From JADLHS01 sp039806955 (GTDB lineage: Bacteria > Verrucomicrobiota > Verrucomicrobiia > Limisphaerales > JADLHS01), in assembly GCA_039806955.1 (NCBI GenBank), contig JBDHQI010000004.1, forward strand, positions 62,001 through 126,000: a stretch of 64,000 bases of DNA, given 5' to 3'. A model generated the notes under the pieces. The model worked only from the letters and a program-made list of their open reading frames with translations. It was not told the DNA's origin and searched no databases. Both the position numbers and the translations under genes were made by a program. This document shows, one piece after another, positions 52,667 to 61,345 of the stretch. Position 1 is the stretch's first letter, and each line of letters begins with the position of its first letter.

Positions 52667-53737
52667 TTACGTTAAATTTCGGTTCAACACCGCCATCAGC
52701 GCTTCCGGATTGAGCAATCCGACGGTGTGTTGGCGCCACGGAAAAATGCCGCTGGCGCAATGGCGACCCCCTTGGACGAACAGGCTGGGTGGGTTGCGCA
52801 AATCGGCATTGTGAAATCGGTGGACGCCATGTACTTCGTCCACCGGGAACGCAACGCGTTGCCCGCGCCATTGGGCGACCATCAATCGCTCCTGCCGCTG
52901 GCCGTGGATCAAGGTTCTAGGGGACGTTTCCAATCCAAGCAAACGATTCAGCGCGACACAGATCAGCAGTTCGCCACGAATGTTGACGATGCCGAGCAAC
53001 ACCGTGTGACGACAATGGGGGATGGTGTGCAGGGGCCGGCGCTCGGCAACTTCCTGAAAAATTTCCGTGGGTAACGCGAGCCATTCCCCGAGCAACCGGA
53101 AAATCACGACGCTGGTTTTCGCCGGAGTCGCAACGCGTTTTTCCGGAGCAAAATGCAAGCTCCATTCGTGCCGGTAATCGGGCGGAATCGGGCGGTTGAG
53201 AAATTGCGATGCGGCTCGCGCATAAGTCGGACAGTGGTGGCAGTGGCCATGCAGCGCGAGTTTCGAGCAGGAATGATCGCCATACACGCCGGTGCGATTC
53301 CAGCAATCGTCCACCGGCGCGGGCAGGTTGCCGGTTTGAGTGACCGACAGTTTGAAGTCAGGCTTGGCAATTGTCTGCTCGATTCGCTGGAGGTGTTTCC
53401 CCATGGGGTCCGGTTCAACGTGGACCACCTCGGCTTCGACCCGGGCAAAATGTTGGGTGCCGGGTTCATCAGGCAAATGGGTTTCCGTTACGGTACTGCG
53501 CGTGAGTTTGGGGGGTGGCGGTGGGGAGGCGGGGTTTGCGGTGGGATCCGAGGTCGTGACCAGATTGGTTGGAAGCGGGTCTTCAGCGGGGAGCGGTTCA
53601 CCGGCCCAAACCTCGGCTTTGGTGCGCGTCAAATGTTGTGTGCCCGGCTTGTCGGGTTTCACGGGCGCGGCAGGATCGGGCTTGGCGCGTTTCACTTTAA
53701 GCTCAAGGGTTGGGCTCGGTTCTGATTTCCAGTTCAC
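52667..53737 (-). CDS. cheW: CheW-domain adaptor with long N-terminal extension (WspD-like)
   Basis: 356-residue adaptor. The CheW domain covers about residues 205-345 (E-K-R-V-A-T near 200; G-I-V-N-I-R-G-E-L near 248; V-D-E-V-H-G-V near 305). The N-terminal ~130 residues are Pro/Lys/Glu-rich and contain two copies of P-G-T-Q-H-x-x-R-x-x-A-E-V (about 31-43 and 92-104). A cysteine-rich block, D-C-W-N-R then C, then H-C-H-H-C-P-T-Y (about 144-173), resembles the Cys block that I recall in WspD proteins and may bind metal. It overlaps cheR by 35 bases. Confidence 0.88.
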   Translation of the reverse strand: MNWKSEPSPTLELKVKRAKPDPAAPVKPDKPGTQHLTRTKAEVWAGEPLPAEDPLPTNLVTTSDPTANPASPPPPPKLTRSTVTETHLPDEPGTQHFARVEAEVVHVEPDPMGKHLQRIEQTIAKPDFKLSVTQTGNLPAPVDDCWNRTGVYGDHSCSKLALHGHCHHCPTYARAASQFLNRPIPPDYRHEWSLHFAPEKRVATPAKTSVVIFRLLGEWLALPTEIFQEVAERRPLHTIPHCRHTVLLGIVNIRGELLICVALNRLLGLETSPRTLIHGQRQERLMVAQWRGQRVAFPVDEVHGVHRFHNADLRNPPSLFVQGGRHCASGIFPWRQHTVGLLNPEALMAVLNRNLT

Positions 53738-54962
53738 GCTGCCGGATGGCGCGGGTCAGGCGCCGCCGGAAAAGTTTGGCGCGGGCCGCGTGGCCCTGTT
53801 GTTCCCACCAGACCGCCGAACGTTCGAGCGATTCGTGGTGCGTGGGATCGAGGTAAAGGGCCTTGCGATAAAAATCAATCGCCGATTGATCGTTTCGCAC
53901 TTCGTGAATCAAGCCGATCAGGTAGTAACTTTCCGCGCAATCCGGGCGCTGCTGCAGATGACTCCAACATAAAGCCACTGCTTCCTCGTGCCGACCACTG
54001 GCGGCCAGTTCGTACGCATAACTGAGCAGCGCCGCGTCGCGACCGGATGATCCTGCCGCGCCTGCGGCCAGCGCGATTGGTCGCATCAACGGAATGAGTT
54101 GACTCGATCGGTCCGGGTTTGGCCCGGACTGGGAGGGGGTGGAGCGTGAGCGGCGCGCTGATTGGTGCGAAAAGAATTTTCCCTTGTGACATGCGAAAGC
54201 CAGCGGCCAGCCAGCGTGGACGAAGCCGCACTTGGTGGCGATGAGCGATTCCGCAGGTCCGACAAAAAGCGTTCCGTCCGGCGCGAGCGAACGATGCAGT
54301 TTGGCGAGGGTGGAAACCTGAGTGGCGCGATCGAAATAGATCAGCAGATTACGGCAGAAGATGAAATCGTAAGGCGTCGCCGCCACCAGAAAGTCGGCAT
54401 CCAGAATGTTGGCGCGTTGAAAGGAGACTTGTTGGCGCAGCGTTGAGTTCAGCGCAAAGCCGCTTTTGACGCGGCGGAAGTGGCGCTCGCGAAATTCGAG
54501 GTTCGTGCCGCGAAATGAATTTTTGCCATAAACAGCGCGCACCGCGCGGGTCAGCGCGTTTTGCGAAATATCCATCGCGTCAATTTGAAACGCCGTCATC
54601 GCCACTCCGGCGTCCACCAGGGTCATGGCCACCGAAAACGGTTCTTCGCCACTGGAGCAGGGGACGCTGAGGATGCGCAGCGTCTGTTGCGGATGCCGGG
54701 GCAGCCACTGTTCCGTCACGATTTTGGCAAAGGCGTCGAACGGCGCACGATCACGGAAAAACCAGGTCTCGGTGACGACGACGGCTTCAATCAGGTCGTC
54801 GAGTTCCGCGGGCGATTCGCGCAACTTCTGTTCGTAATCGGCGATGGATTTGAGTCCTTGTCGCTCCATGCGTTGCTGGATGATTTGCCGGATGCGCCCG
54901 GAGCCGATGGCGGCGGCTTCCAGGCCGATGCGGCGGCGCAACAAGGTTTCAATCTGTAACAT
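53703..54962 (-). CDS. cheR: CheR methyltransferase with TPR tail (WspC-like)
   Basis: SAM-dependent chemoreceptor glutamate methyltransferase, 419 residues. Helical N-terminal domain (about 1-60), catalytic domain with E-T-W-F-F-R near 65, C-S-S-G-E-E-P near 102-108 and D-F-I-F-C-R-N-L-L-I-Y-F near 195-206. The C-terminal third (about 315-400) contains TPR-like helices. CheR-TPR is the WspC layout. The start overlaps the upstream cheW by 14 bases. Confidence 0.94.
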   Translation of the reverse strand: MLQIETLLRRRIGLEAAAIGSGRIRQIIQQRMERQGLKSIADYEQKLRESPAELDDLIEAVVVTETWFFRDRAPFDAFAKIVTEQWLPRHPQQTLRILSVPCSSGEEPFSVAMTLVDAGVAMTAFQIDAMDISQNALTRAVRAVYGKNSFRGTNLEFRERHFRRVKSGFALNSTLRQQVSFQRANILDADFLVAATPYDFIFCRNLLIYFDRATQVSTLAKLHRSLAPDGTLFVGPAESLIATKCGFVHAGWPLAFACHKGKFFSHQSARRSRSTPSQSGPNPDRSSQLIPLMRPIALAAGAAGSSGRDAALLSYAYELAASGRHEEAVALCWSHLQQRPDCAESYYLIGLIHEVRNDQSAIDFYRKALYLDPTHHESLERSAVWWEQQGHAARAKLFRRRLTRAIRQRELEIRTEPNP

Positions 54963-55425
54963 GCGTGGACTCCAATAAGGGATTCAGCTTTGGCGCGCAA
55001 TTTTCCTGTTGCAACAGATGCTCCAAATCGAGGAGATAAATGACGCCTTCAGCGTCTTTCAAGAAACTGCTGGCCAACGGTTTTCCCGCCACCGGAATCT
55101 CGGCTTTCACCAGATCCCCGGGTTTGCAGCGCAGCGTTTCCGTGGCGTGCTCGACGATGAGGCCCAGCCGCCGTTCGGGTGCGGAAGCGGTTTGGTGCTG
55201 GATGATGATGATGCGCGTGCTGAAATGTTCGGTGGCCGGTCGTCCGAGGATCAGCGCGCACAAATCCACCGCCGCCACCGGTTGGCCACGATAGACAAAC
55301 GCCCCGGCCAGCCCCGGAGGCGCTTGCGGAATTTTTTTCAATTCCAGCAACGGCACAATCTCCAGCACGCGCCGGGCTTCCACGGCAAATCGTTCATTTC
55401 CAAGTTGGAACAACACAAACAACAT
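54949..55425 (-). CDS. cheW: CheW adaptor (WspB-like)
   Basis: Single CheW domain, 158 residues, coupling receptor to kinase. Begins M-L-F-V-L-F-Q-L-G-N-E-R-F-A-V and contains A-F-V-Y-R-G-Q-P-V-A-A-V-D-L near residues 42-55 and a G-L-I-V-E-H motif near 88. Lies four bases after the receptor gene. Confidence 0.93.
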   Translation of the reverse strand: MLFVLFQLGNERFAVEARRVLEIVPLLELKKIPQAPPGLAGAFVYRGQPVAAVDLCALILGRPATEHFSTRIIIIQHQTASAPERRLGLIVEHATETLRCKPGDLVKAEIPVAGKPLASSFLKDAEGVIYLLDLEHLLQQENCAPKLNPLLESTHVTD

Positions 55426-55429
55426 GGCG

Positions 55430-57037
55430 TCATTTCACCTCAAGCTGGAAGCGCGCCACGCTGGCTTGAAGACTGCGGGCGGCTTCGTTCAACTGTTCGA
55501 TGGCCAGATTGGACTGTCGCAGCGAATCGGCGGTTTGATGCGCGGATTCGCTGAGTTGGGTCAAGGTTTCGCTGATCTGCTGCGCGCCGGTGGACTGGGC
55601 GTGCATGCCTTCGCTCACGGTGGTGAAGCGCGGCGTCAACAACTGTACCTGGCTGATGATTTGCGCCAGTTGCTTGCTGACCTGGTTGATTTCATTCACA
55701 CCTTGCCGGACTTCCTCGGAAAATTTGTCCATGCCCATCACGCCCGCCGTCACCGCCGATTGCATTTCCTTGACCATTTTTTCGATGTCGTAAGTGGCGA
55801 CCGCCGTCTGGTCGGCGAGGCGGCGGATTTCCATGGCCACGACCGCAAAGCCCAGTCCGTATTCACCGGCTTTTTCCGCTTCAATCGCGGCGTTGAGCGA
55901 AAGCAGATTGGTTTGATCCGCCACCTTGGTGATGGTGGTGACGACGGCATTAATGTTCCCTGCTTTTTCGTTCAAAGCGGCCAGCCGGTTCCCGATGGTT
56001 GCCGAAGCGGTCATGAGTTGACGCATGGTGTTTTCCATGCGGGTGATGCCGCTTTGGCCGCTACCCGCCAGGCTTTCAGTTTCGTGCGCCACGTCCACAA
56101 CTTCCTGCATGGTGAGGTCGAGTTCGCGCGAGGTGGCGGAGATTTGTTTGGAAGTCGCGCCAATCTCGGCAGTCGTGGCGGCGATTTCCGTCGTCGTGGT
56201 TTGTTGTTCGCGCGAGGTGGCCGCAATCTGCGTTGCGGTAATGTTCACCTGCACGCCGGAGCGTTGCACTTGTCCGACCAGAATGGACAGGTCATCCGCC
56301 AGCCGGTTCAGGCCCTCGCCCAACACACCAAACTCGTCTTTGCGGTTCAGCACCACGCGTTTGGTAAAGTCGCCGTTGCGCATCCGCTCCATGACGTCCA
56401 CCAACTGCTTCAGGGGAATGGTGATGGTCGAGGAAAGCACGAAGCGGAACACCAGAAAAACCAGACCCAGCGTGGTTGCCAGCCCCAGCACTACGAACAA
56501 CCCGGCCCGGCTGGCCTGCAGATCCGCCTCGTACCGGACCTGCTCGAACGCCGTTTTAACTTTGTCCACCACATCTTTTCGTTGCTGAACGACGGCGGGA
56601 TTGGATTTCAGAAAGAAATCGCGCGCCTCCACCGGGTCTTTTTCCAATCGCTCGATCACTCCTTTGACGTGTAGCTCGAGCGTCAAAGTCACAAAGCCAT
56701 CCAGCGCGTCCAGGGAGTCCTGGACCTTTTTTTGGGAATGGAGTTGGCGCAGTTCCAGTAAACAACTTCGGAGGTCTTCCATCCCCGTTTTGATGTTCGC
56801 GTATTCCGCCTCCACGACTTTGGGTTGGCGGATTTCAAGCACCGTGGCTCGCAGGGCGTCGCTGATTGCGACCAGGTCATAGCTGATGCGGGTTTCCGCC
56901 ACGCGCAATTGCTCGCTGTTGTGCAGACTGCGTTCGCGGCTGTGCTGGCTGAAAAAGGCCAGCCCCACGGCGATCAGGATGATCGTGATGAAGATCACGA
57001 GCATCGTGTAAAGGCGTTTCCAAATTGATAGATTCAT
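55430..57037 (-). CDS. Methyl-accepting chemosensory receptor (WspA-like)
   Basis: 535-residue receptor and first gene of the operon. TM1 (about residues 11-30), a helical periplasmic sensor domain (about 31-185), TM2 (about 187-208), HAMP (about 210-262), then the signalling domain. The tip contains L-N-A-A-I-E-A-E-K-A-G-E-Y-G near 386 and F-A-V-V-A near 401. The Glu-Lys-Ala-Gly-Glu-Tyr tip resembles WspA rather than classical chemotaxis receptors. A weak -35/-10 pair can be drawn in the upstream 100 bases but is not convincing. No flagellar genes occur in the window. Confidence 0.92.
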   Translation of the reverse strand: MNLSIWKRLYTMLVIFITIILIAVGLAFFSQHSRERSLHNSEQLRVAETRISYDLVAISDALRATVLEIRQPKVVEAEYANIKTGMEDLRSCLLELRQLHSQKKVQDSLDALDGFVTLTLELHVKGVIERLEKDPVEARDFFLKSNPAVVQQRKDVVDKVKTAFEQVRYEADLQASRAGLFVVLGLATTLGLVFLVFRFVLSSTITIPLKQLVDVMERMRNGDFTKRVVLNRKDEFGVLGEGLNRLADDLSILVGQVQRSGVQVNITATQIAATSREQQTTTTEIAATTAEIGATSKQISATSRELDLTMQEVVDVAHETESLAGSGQSGITRMENTMRQLMTASATIGNRLAALNEKAGNINAVVTTITKVADQTNLLSLNAAIEAEKAGEYGLGFAVVAMEIRRLADQTAVATYDIEKMVKEMQSAVTAGVMGMDKFSEEVRQGVNEINQVSKQLAQIISQVQLLTPRFTTVSEGMHAQSTGAQQISETLTQLSESAHQTADSLRQSNLAIEQLNEAARSLQASVARFQLEVK

Positions 57038-57139
57038 GAGCGCAGATGGCTGGCACGCATAATCACGCTCCCAAGCTGGAAAAACAAGAAGGTTTGTTTA
57101 TTTCCCGCCATCGGGTAAACTGGCGGAGCCAATAAAACC

Positions 57140-57757
57140 ATGAAGGCATTACCAATAATTCTGGCTTCCCAATCACCCCGCCGCCGGGAATTGTTCCACC
57201 TGCTCAACCTGCCGTTTCAAGTCGTGCCCAGCGTGGCCAAAGAAGTTCACGACAAACAACTGACCGCCTGGGAAATGGCGCAAGTGAACGCCTACCGCAA
57301 AGCGCGCGCTGTCGCCCGGCGTTTCCCCGACGCGCTGGTCATCGGCGCGGACACCATGGTTTACCTGGATCGAGACACCCGGCTGTTCGGCAAGCCGACC
57401 AGCCCCCGCGACGCGGCAGACATGCTGAAAGCGCTCTCCGGCCGGGTCCACGCTGTTATCACCGGCGTGTGCCTGCTGCACTTGCGCGCGCGCCACCGCC
57501 GGGTGTTCACCGATTGGACGGACGTGCAATTTCACCCATTAACCGCCACGCAGATTCGCGCTTATTTGCGGTTGATTGATCCGTTGGACAAGGCCGGCGC
57601 TTATGCGATTCAGGAGCATGGTGATCGTATCATTGCCGCGCTCTTCGGCTCCTACAGCAACGTAGTGGGGCTGCCTCTGGAACGCTTGCGTGAGGAGCTC
57701 AAAGCATTCGGATTTTTTCAGCGGCAGATCAAGCCCTTGAAGCGGCGGAGCAAATAG
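57140..57757 (+). CDS. maf: Maf-family nucleotide pyrophosphatase
   Basis: House-cleaning pyrophosphatase for non-canonical nucleotides such as dTTP/UTP derivatives, 205 residues. The N-terminal L-A-S-Q-S-P-R-R-R-E-L motif (about residues 8-18), G-A-D-T-M-V near 70 and the S-G-R-V-H-A-V-I-T-G block near 100 define the family. Divergent from the chemosensory operon. Confidence 0.93.
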   Translation: MKALPIILASQSPRRRELFHLLNLPFQVVPSVAKEVHDKQLTAWEMAQVNAYRKARAVARRFPDALVIGADTMVYLDRDTRLFGKPTSPRDAADMLKALSGRVHAVITGVCLLHLRARHRRVFTDWTDVQFHPLTATQIRAYLRLIDPLDKAGAYAIQEHGDRIIAALFGSYSNVVGLPLERLREELKAFGFFQRQIKPLKRRSK

Positions 57758-57773
57758 GTGGTCTGCGCGGAGC

Positions 57774-57936
57774 TTCCGCCTAAAGGCGGAACTGCGAACG
57801 ACACGATACGAGCGACTCAATACGAACGATTCAAGACGGCAGGGTAAATAAGCTATTGCCTTTGACTTGCGAAATTCCGCCTGAAGGCGGGACTACAAAC
57901 GGCGCGATACGAGCGACACGGTACGAACGCTTCGAG
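57774..57936. repeat. Two direct copies of a 62-bp palindrome-headed unit
   Basis: Copies at 57774-57835 and 57875-57936 match at 51 of 62 positions and start 101 bases apart. Each opens with TTCCGCCT-AAGGCGG-type palindrome and contains CGATACGAGCGAC and TACGAACG. They fill the gap between maf and the batE-like gene. Confidence 0.65.
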
Positions 57937-57948
57937 GCTGTGGTGATT

Positions 57949-58776
57949 TCAGGAGCGACCGGTCAGCACGACCGCGCTGTGTTCGATCCAGCCGAGATGA
58001 TGGGCTTCATCGGTCACTTGCAGCCAGGCGTCTTTTTGATCCAGTACTCGTAGTTCCGCGCCATCTTGCGCCGTGAACGCCGTGGCGGATTCTTCAAACG
58101 GACTGGTGCGTACGGCGGCCTGATGGCGGATGACAATGGCGATGCTTCCCGGGGACTGGGTTGCCGCCGCCAGTTTGGCGCCAATCAACAGGACAATGGA
58201 AGCAACGACCCCCGTCGCAATCCAGCCGCGCAACGCCGCGCGCCAGTGAGGGCGGAGCACTCGCGCGATGAGCAGCGCCAACGTGATCCAGATCGCCGTT
58301 GTTGTCAGTCCCAACCATTCCGGGTTGGATAGCGCGCCGAGCTTTTGTTGCCAGCTTGATGGAATGAAACGCGGTCCGTGAACCTGGTTGCGCGCAAACT
58401 TCAAGTTCGCGCGCACATCCGGATCGCGCGGCGTCAGCGCTTCCGCCTGGCGGTACGCCGCGATCGCTTGACCGAGGTGACCCGCCTTGAAACGCGCATT
58501 GCCGAGATTGAAATAAAGCGCGGCGGAGGTGGTCCCGTTCGTGAGGATTTGCTCGTACACGTCCGCTGCCTCGGCAAATTTGCTTTGCGCGTAGAATTGA
58601 TTGGCTGCGTCAAATTGCGCGGCCAGATCCGTTGTCGCTCGGCTGAAGGGCATGAAGCTGAACAGAAATAGCAGCGCGAAACCGGCGGTTGCCCCAAAGC
58701 GAAGAATGTGGTGATACGAAACATCTGTCCGCTTGAGCGGTGTCGAACCCATGCTGGTTTGACTCGAGTTACTCAT
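57949..58776 (-). CDS. BatE-like TPR protein with SH3-like C-terminus
   Basis: 275-residue exported/membrane protein. N-terminal segment (about residues 27-48) is followed by TPR repeats (about 50-115; Y-F-N-L-G-N-A-R near 88), two membrane helices (about 155-173 and 184-205) and an SH3b-like domain (about 215-270, with W-L-Q-V-T near 249). This is the BatE layout. Its start overlaps the end of the batD-like gene by four bases. Confidence 0.8.
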   Translation of the reverse strand: MSNSSQTSMGSTPLKRTDVSYHHILRFGATAGFALLFLFSFMPFSRATTDLAAQFDAANQFYAQSKFAEAADVYEQILTNGTTSAALYFNLGNARFKAGHLGQAIAAYRQAEALTPRDPDVRANLKFARNQVHGPRFIPSSWQQKLGALSNPEWLGLTTTAIWITLALLIARVLRPHWRAALRGWIATGVVASIVLLIGAKLAAATQSPGSIAIVIRHQAAVRTSPFEESATAFTAQDGAELRVLDQKDAWLQVTDEAHHLGWIEHSAVVLTGRS

Positions 58777-60590
58777 GATTTCACCTCGTCCAATTCGCGC
58801 AGCACGGATTCCAGTTTGGGAATGAAAGCCGCCAGTTCCTGACTCGAACGGATCGGCGCATAGCGCGCCAGATTGGTGGCCTGAAAAAGTTCCTGCGTCG
58901 CGGCCAGCGTGGTTTCCGCCACGCCGCGCGGACGGAGTTTCTCGTCAACAACCGCTTCCGTGATGGCGGAGGCTGGCAGATCGAGTCGCTCGCCGAGCTT
59001 CTCTTGCAACAGACGCATGAGTTCCGCGAAGAATGCCTCCGATTGGTTTTGCCCCGCCAGGACGCGCAATTTCTCCTGGCCGTCCCGCAACGTGGCTTCC
59101 ACCTGCCGGCGGCGACGCAGGCGCGGGTTGTTCGTCAGCGCCTCAGTGCGTCTGCGCCACCACATCGCGCCAATCAATGCCAGCGCTGGCGCGAGATTCA
59201 AAGTGACGAAAGTTGGACTGAAACCCACGGGGGCCGGGCCGGACGATGTTTTTCCGAGTCGCGTTTTGATGGGCACGATGTCGAGTTGCGGCGGTGGAGT
59301 GTGATTCGCGGTCGGGTGATTGGCCACGACGGTTGGCGCGACCACCGTTCCGCCGGGACGAACGACGAGCGGCGTTCCGGGCTGGCTCAGAGTTTGGTAC
59401 GTTTTCGTCTCGGGATTGAAGAAGGCAAAGGTGAATGGCGGCAATTCCTTCAGGTCGGGGTTTTCCGGCGACACGATTTGCTCGAAGGTTTTTGTGCCCT
59501 GCAGCCCCAGTTGATCGGAGGTTTCGATCCGTGACGTGGGCGGGTACGTTTTGAAATCTTTCCAAGTGGTCTGCTCGGGCAGCGTAAGCGCATCCAACCC
59601 GCCATGACCGCTGATCGCCACCCGCACGGTAATCGGATCGCCCGTGGTGACATTGGTCGGACCGGCGCTGACCGTCATGGAGAAATTTCCAACCGCCCCG
59701 GTGAAATTGGCCGGACGACCTTCCGTCGGCAACGGCTGGCATTGTAACGACTGCTCGTCGCTGGCGAGGGAAAGTTGCCGCCGTTCTTTGCTGAACATGC
59801 CGAACGGATCAAAGAGATCGCGCCGCCGGTTGTTTGACGGCAATTCAATTACGATTGCGGCGGTGATGGGGCCGACCGTGAGCGGCCCGGTTTTGATGGG
59901 CGTCAAACTCACCGCAATCGGCACCACGGTGTAGGCCGCGTTGCCGACTTGCATCCGCCGCCGCGGCAGTTCCGCCATTTTGCCGACGGTCAGGCCTTCC
60001 GCCGGCGTGGCGGTAAATTGAAATTGCCCCGCGTTCACGCCATCGCGCAGGTAGAGCTGAAACTCGCCGGTGATGATTTCGCCGAGGTAAACATTGGTCT
60101 TGGGCAGTTGCAATTGCAGAAAGGCGGGTTGCGATCCGTGGGCCACCGCCTCGGGTGAAGGCGTTCCGGCCTTGAGCACGGTGAGGTGGATTGGTTGAGT
60201 GACCAACGTCTGTTGCCCCAGCGTCACCTTGACCGGGGGAATGACGAACTCGCCCGCGCGCAATGGGGTGATGGTGTAGTTGTGGGTGATTTTGGCCGCA
60301 GTCTGGCCATTGACAAAACTGAACTGACTTGAAGGACCGTTGTAGGCGAACTGAAGTCCGGATACGGCGGGCGCCGGTGGCGTGCCTTCGGGTTGGGCTC
60401 CGTCAAAGGTCAGTGAGAAACCCACGCGCTCGCCGAGATAAACCGTGTCTCGATCCACGCTGGCCGTAAAGGTGACGGCGGTGGCGACAATCATCGAGAG
60501 CCACCAACCCAGTCCACCCGCCAGCCCGCGCGACACTGCGGTGCCGCGCTGCAGCCGGATGATTTTATTCTGCCTCGAGAACCTTTCCAT
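58773..60590 (-). CDS. BatD-like protein
   Basis: 605-residue exported protein with several beta-sandwich repeats and a C-terminal membrane helix (about residues 468-485). The N-terminal phrase V-D-R-D-T-V-Y-L-G-E-R-V-G-F near 45-58 and T-V-S-A-G-P-T-N-V near 308 are typical of BatD. The Bat proteins are linked to oxygen tolerance in Bacteroides, but their biochemical role is unclear. The usual moxR, DUF58 and batA/batB genes are not adjacent here. Confidence 0.85.
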   Translation of the reverse strand: MERFSRQNKIIRLQRGTAVSRGLAGGLGWWLSMIVATAVTFTASVDRDTVYLGERVGFSLTFDGAQPEGTPPAPAVSGLQFAYNGPSSQFSFVNGQTAAKITHNYTITPLRAGEFVIPPVKVTLGQQTLVTQPIHLTVLKAGTPSPEAVAHGSQPAFLQLQLPKTNVYLGEIITGEFQLYLRDGVNAGQFQFTATPAEGLTVGKMAELPRRRMQVGNAAYTVVPIAVSLTPIKTGPLTVGPITAAIVIELPSNNRRRDLFDPFGMFSKERRQLSLASDEQSLQCQPLPTEGRPANFTGAVGNFSMTVSAGPTNVTTGDPITVRVAISGHGGLDALTLPEQTTWKDFKTYPPTSRIETSDQLGLQGTKTFEQIVSPENPDLKELPPFTFAFFNPETKTYQTLSQPGTPLVVRPGGTVVAPTVVANHPTANHTPPPQLDIVPIKTRLGKTSSGPAPVGFSPTFVTLNLAPALALIGAMWWRRRTEALTNNPRLRRRRQVEATLRDGQEKLRVLAGQNQSEAFFAELMRLLQEKLGERLDLPASAITEAVVDEKLRPRGVAETTLAATQELFQATNLARYAPIRSSQELAAFIPKLESVLRELDEVKS

Positions 60591-60793
60591 TTGGAACGAT
60601 CAATTTTGTCAGATGTCGTTGGCGACGCAAGGTTCCGTTCGCCGCCGCTCCACCCAACGAAGGAATGGACAATCTTCCGCCGCTTTTGTTCGGAAGAAAT
60701 GGCCGGAGTCAGCGGGTCGAAACCGGACGTTGCTGACGCGGGTTGCGGTTGTTCTTGGCAAGGATTTGAGCGGACGGCAAGCTGACTTCCGGC

Positions 60794-61345
60794 ATGGCGT
60801 CAGACCTGACTCAATTTCAAGCCTTACTCGCAACCGCGGCTCCGGCGCAACTCGGTCCGCAACCTCGTCCGGGCACTTTGGCCCGGGCCGAACTGGAAGC
60901 GCGCCTGACCGCGTTGTTGACTCAAACGGCGCGATCCGCCACGCGCCAGCAGCTCGTTCGCGCGCTGGTCTTGCTTTGGCACGACCATTTGGATGCCGCG
61001 CATACGCTGGTGCAGAGTCTTCCCGATCCGGAAGCCAGTTTCATCCACGCCATCATGCACCGGCGTGAACCTGATTATTGGAACTCCAAATACTGGTGGC
61101 GGCGGGTGGGAGCGCATCCGGTCTTTTCCGAGCTGGCGCCACGCGCGCAAGAACTCTTCGCCGCGCAACCCGAGGTTGCCGCGCTGAAAATTTCGCCGCC
61201 GTTGATCCGCAACGGGCGCTGGGTTCCGGATGCGTTCGTGGATTTATGTGAGCGCGCCGTGAACGAAAACCTGCCGCTGGATGGTTTGCGCGAACTGCAA
61301 CGACTTGAGTTCGCGACCTTGCTGGAGTTCCTGTTGCAGTCATGA
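60794..61345 (+). CDS. Conserved hypothetical protein, His/Trp-rich block
   Basis: 183-residue soluble protein of unknown function. A distinctive block H-A-I-M-H-R-R-E-P-D-Y-W-N-S-K-Y-W-W-R-R-V-G (about residues 88-109) suggests a conserved family, but I cannot name it. No signal peptide or membrane segment is seen. Overlaps the next gene by four bases. Confidence 0.7.
   Translation: MASDLTQFQALLATAAPAQLGPQPRPGTLARAELEARLTALLTQTARSATRQQLVRALVLLWHDHLDAAHTLVQSLPDPEASFIHAIMHRREPDYWNSKYWWRRVGAHPVFSELAPRAQELFAAQPEVAALKISPPLIRNGRWVPDAFVDLCERAVNENLPLDGLRELQRLEFATLLEFLLQS

Noticed and set aside
55424..56674. 416-codon open frame on the plus strand over the receptor gene
   Set aside because: Antisense to the MCP gene. 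Rich in His, Gly and Phe in a pattern typical of reversed Ala/Leu/Glu codons.
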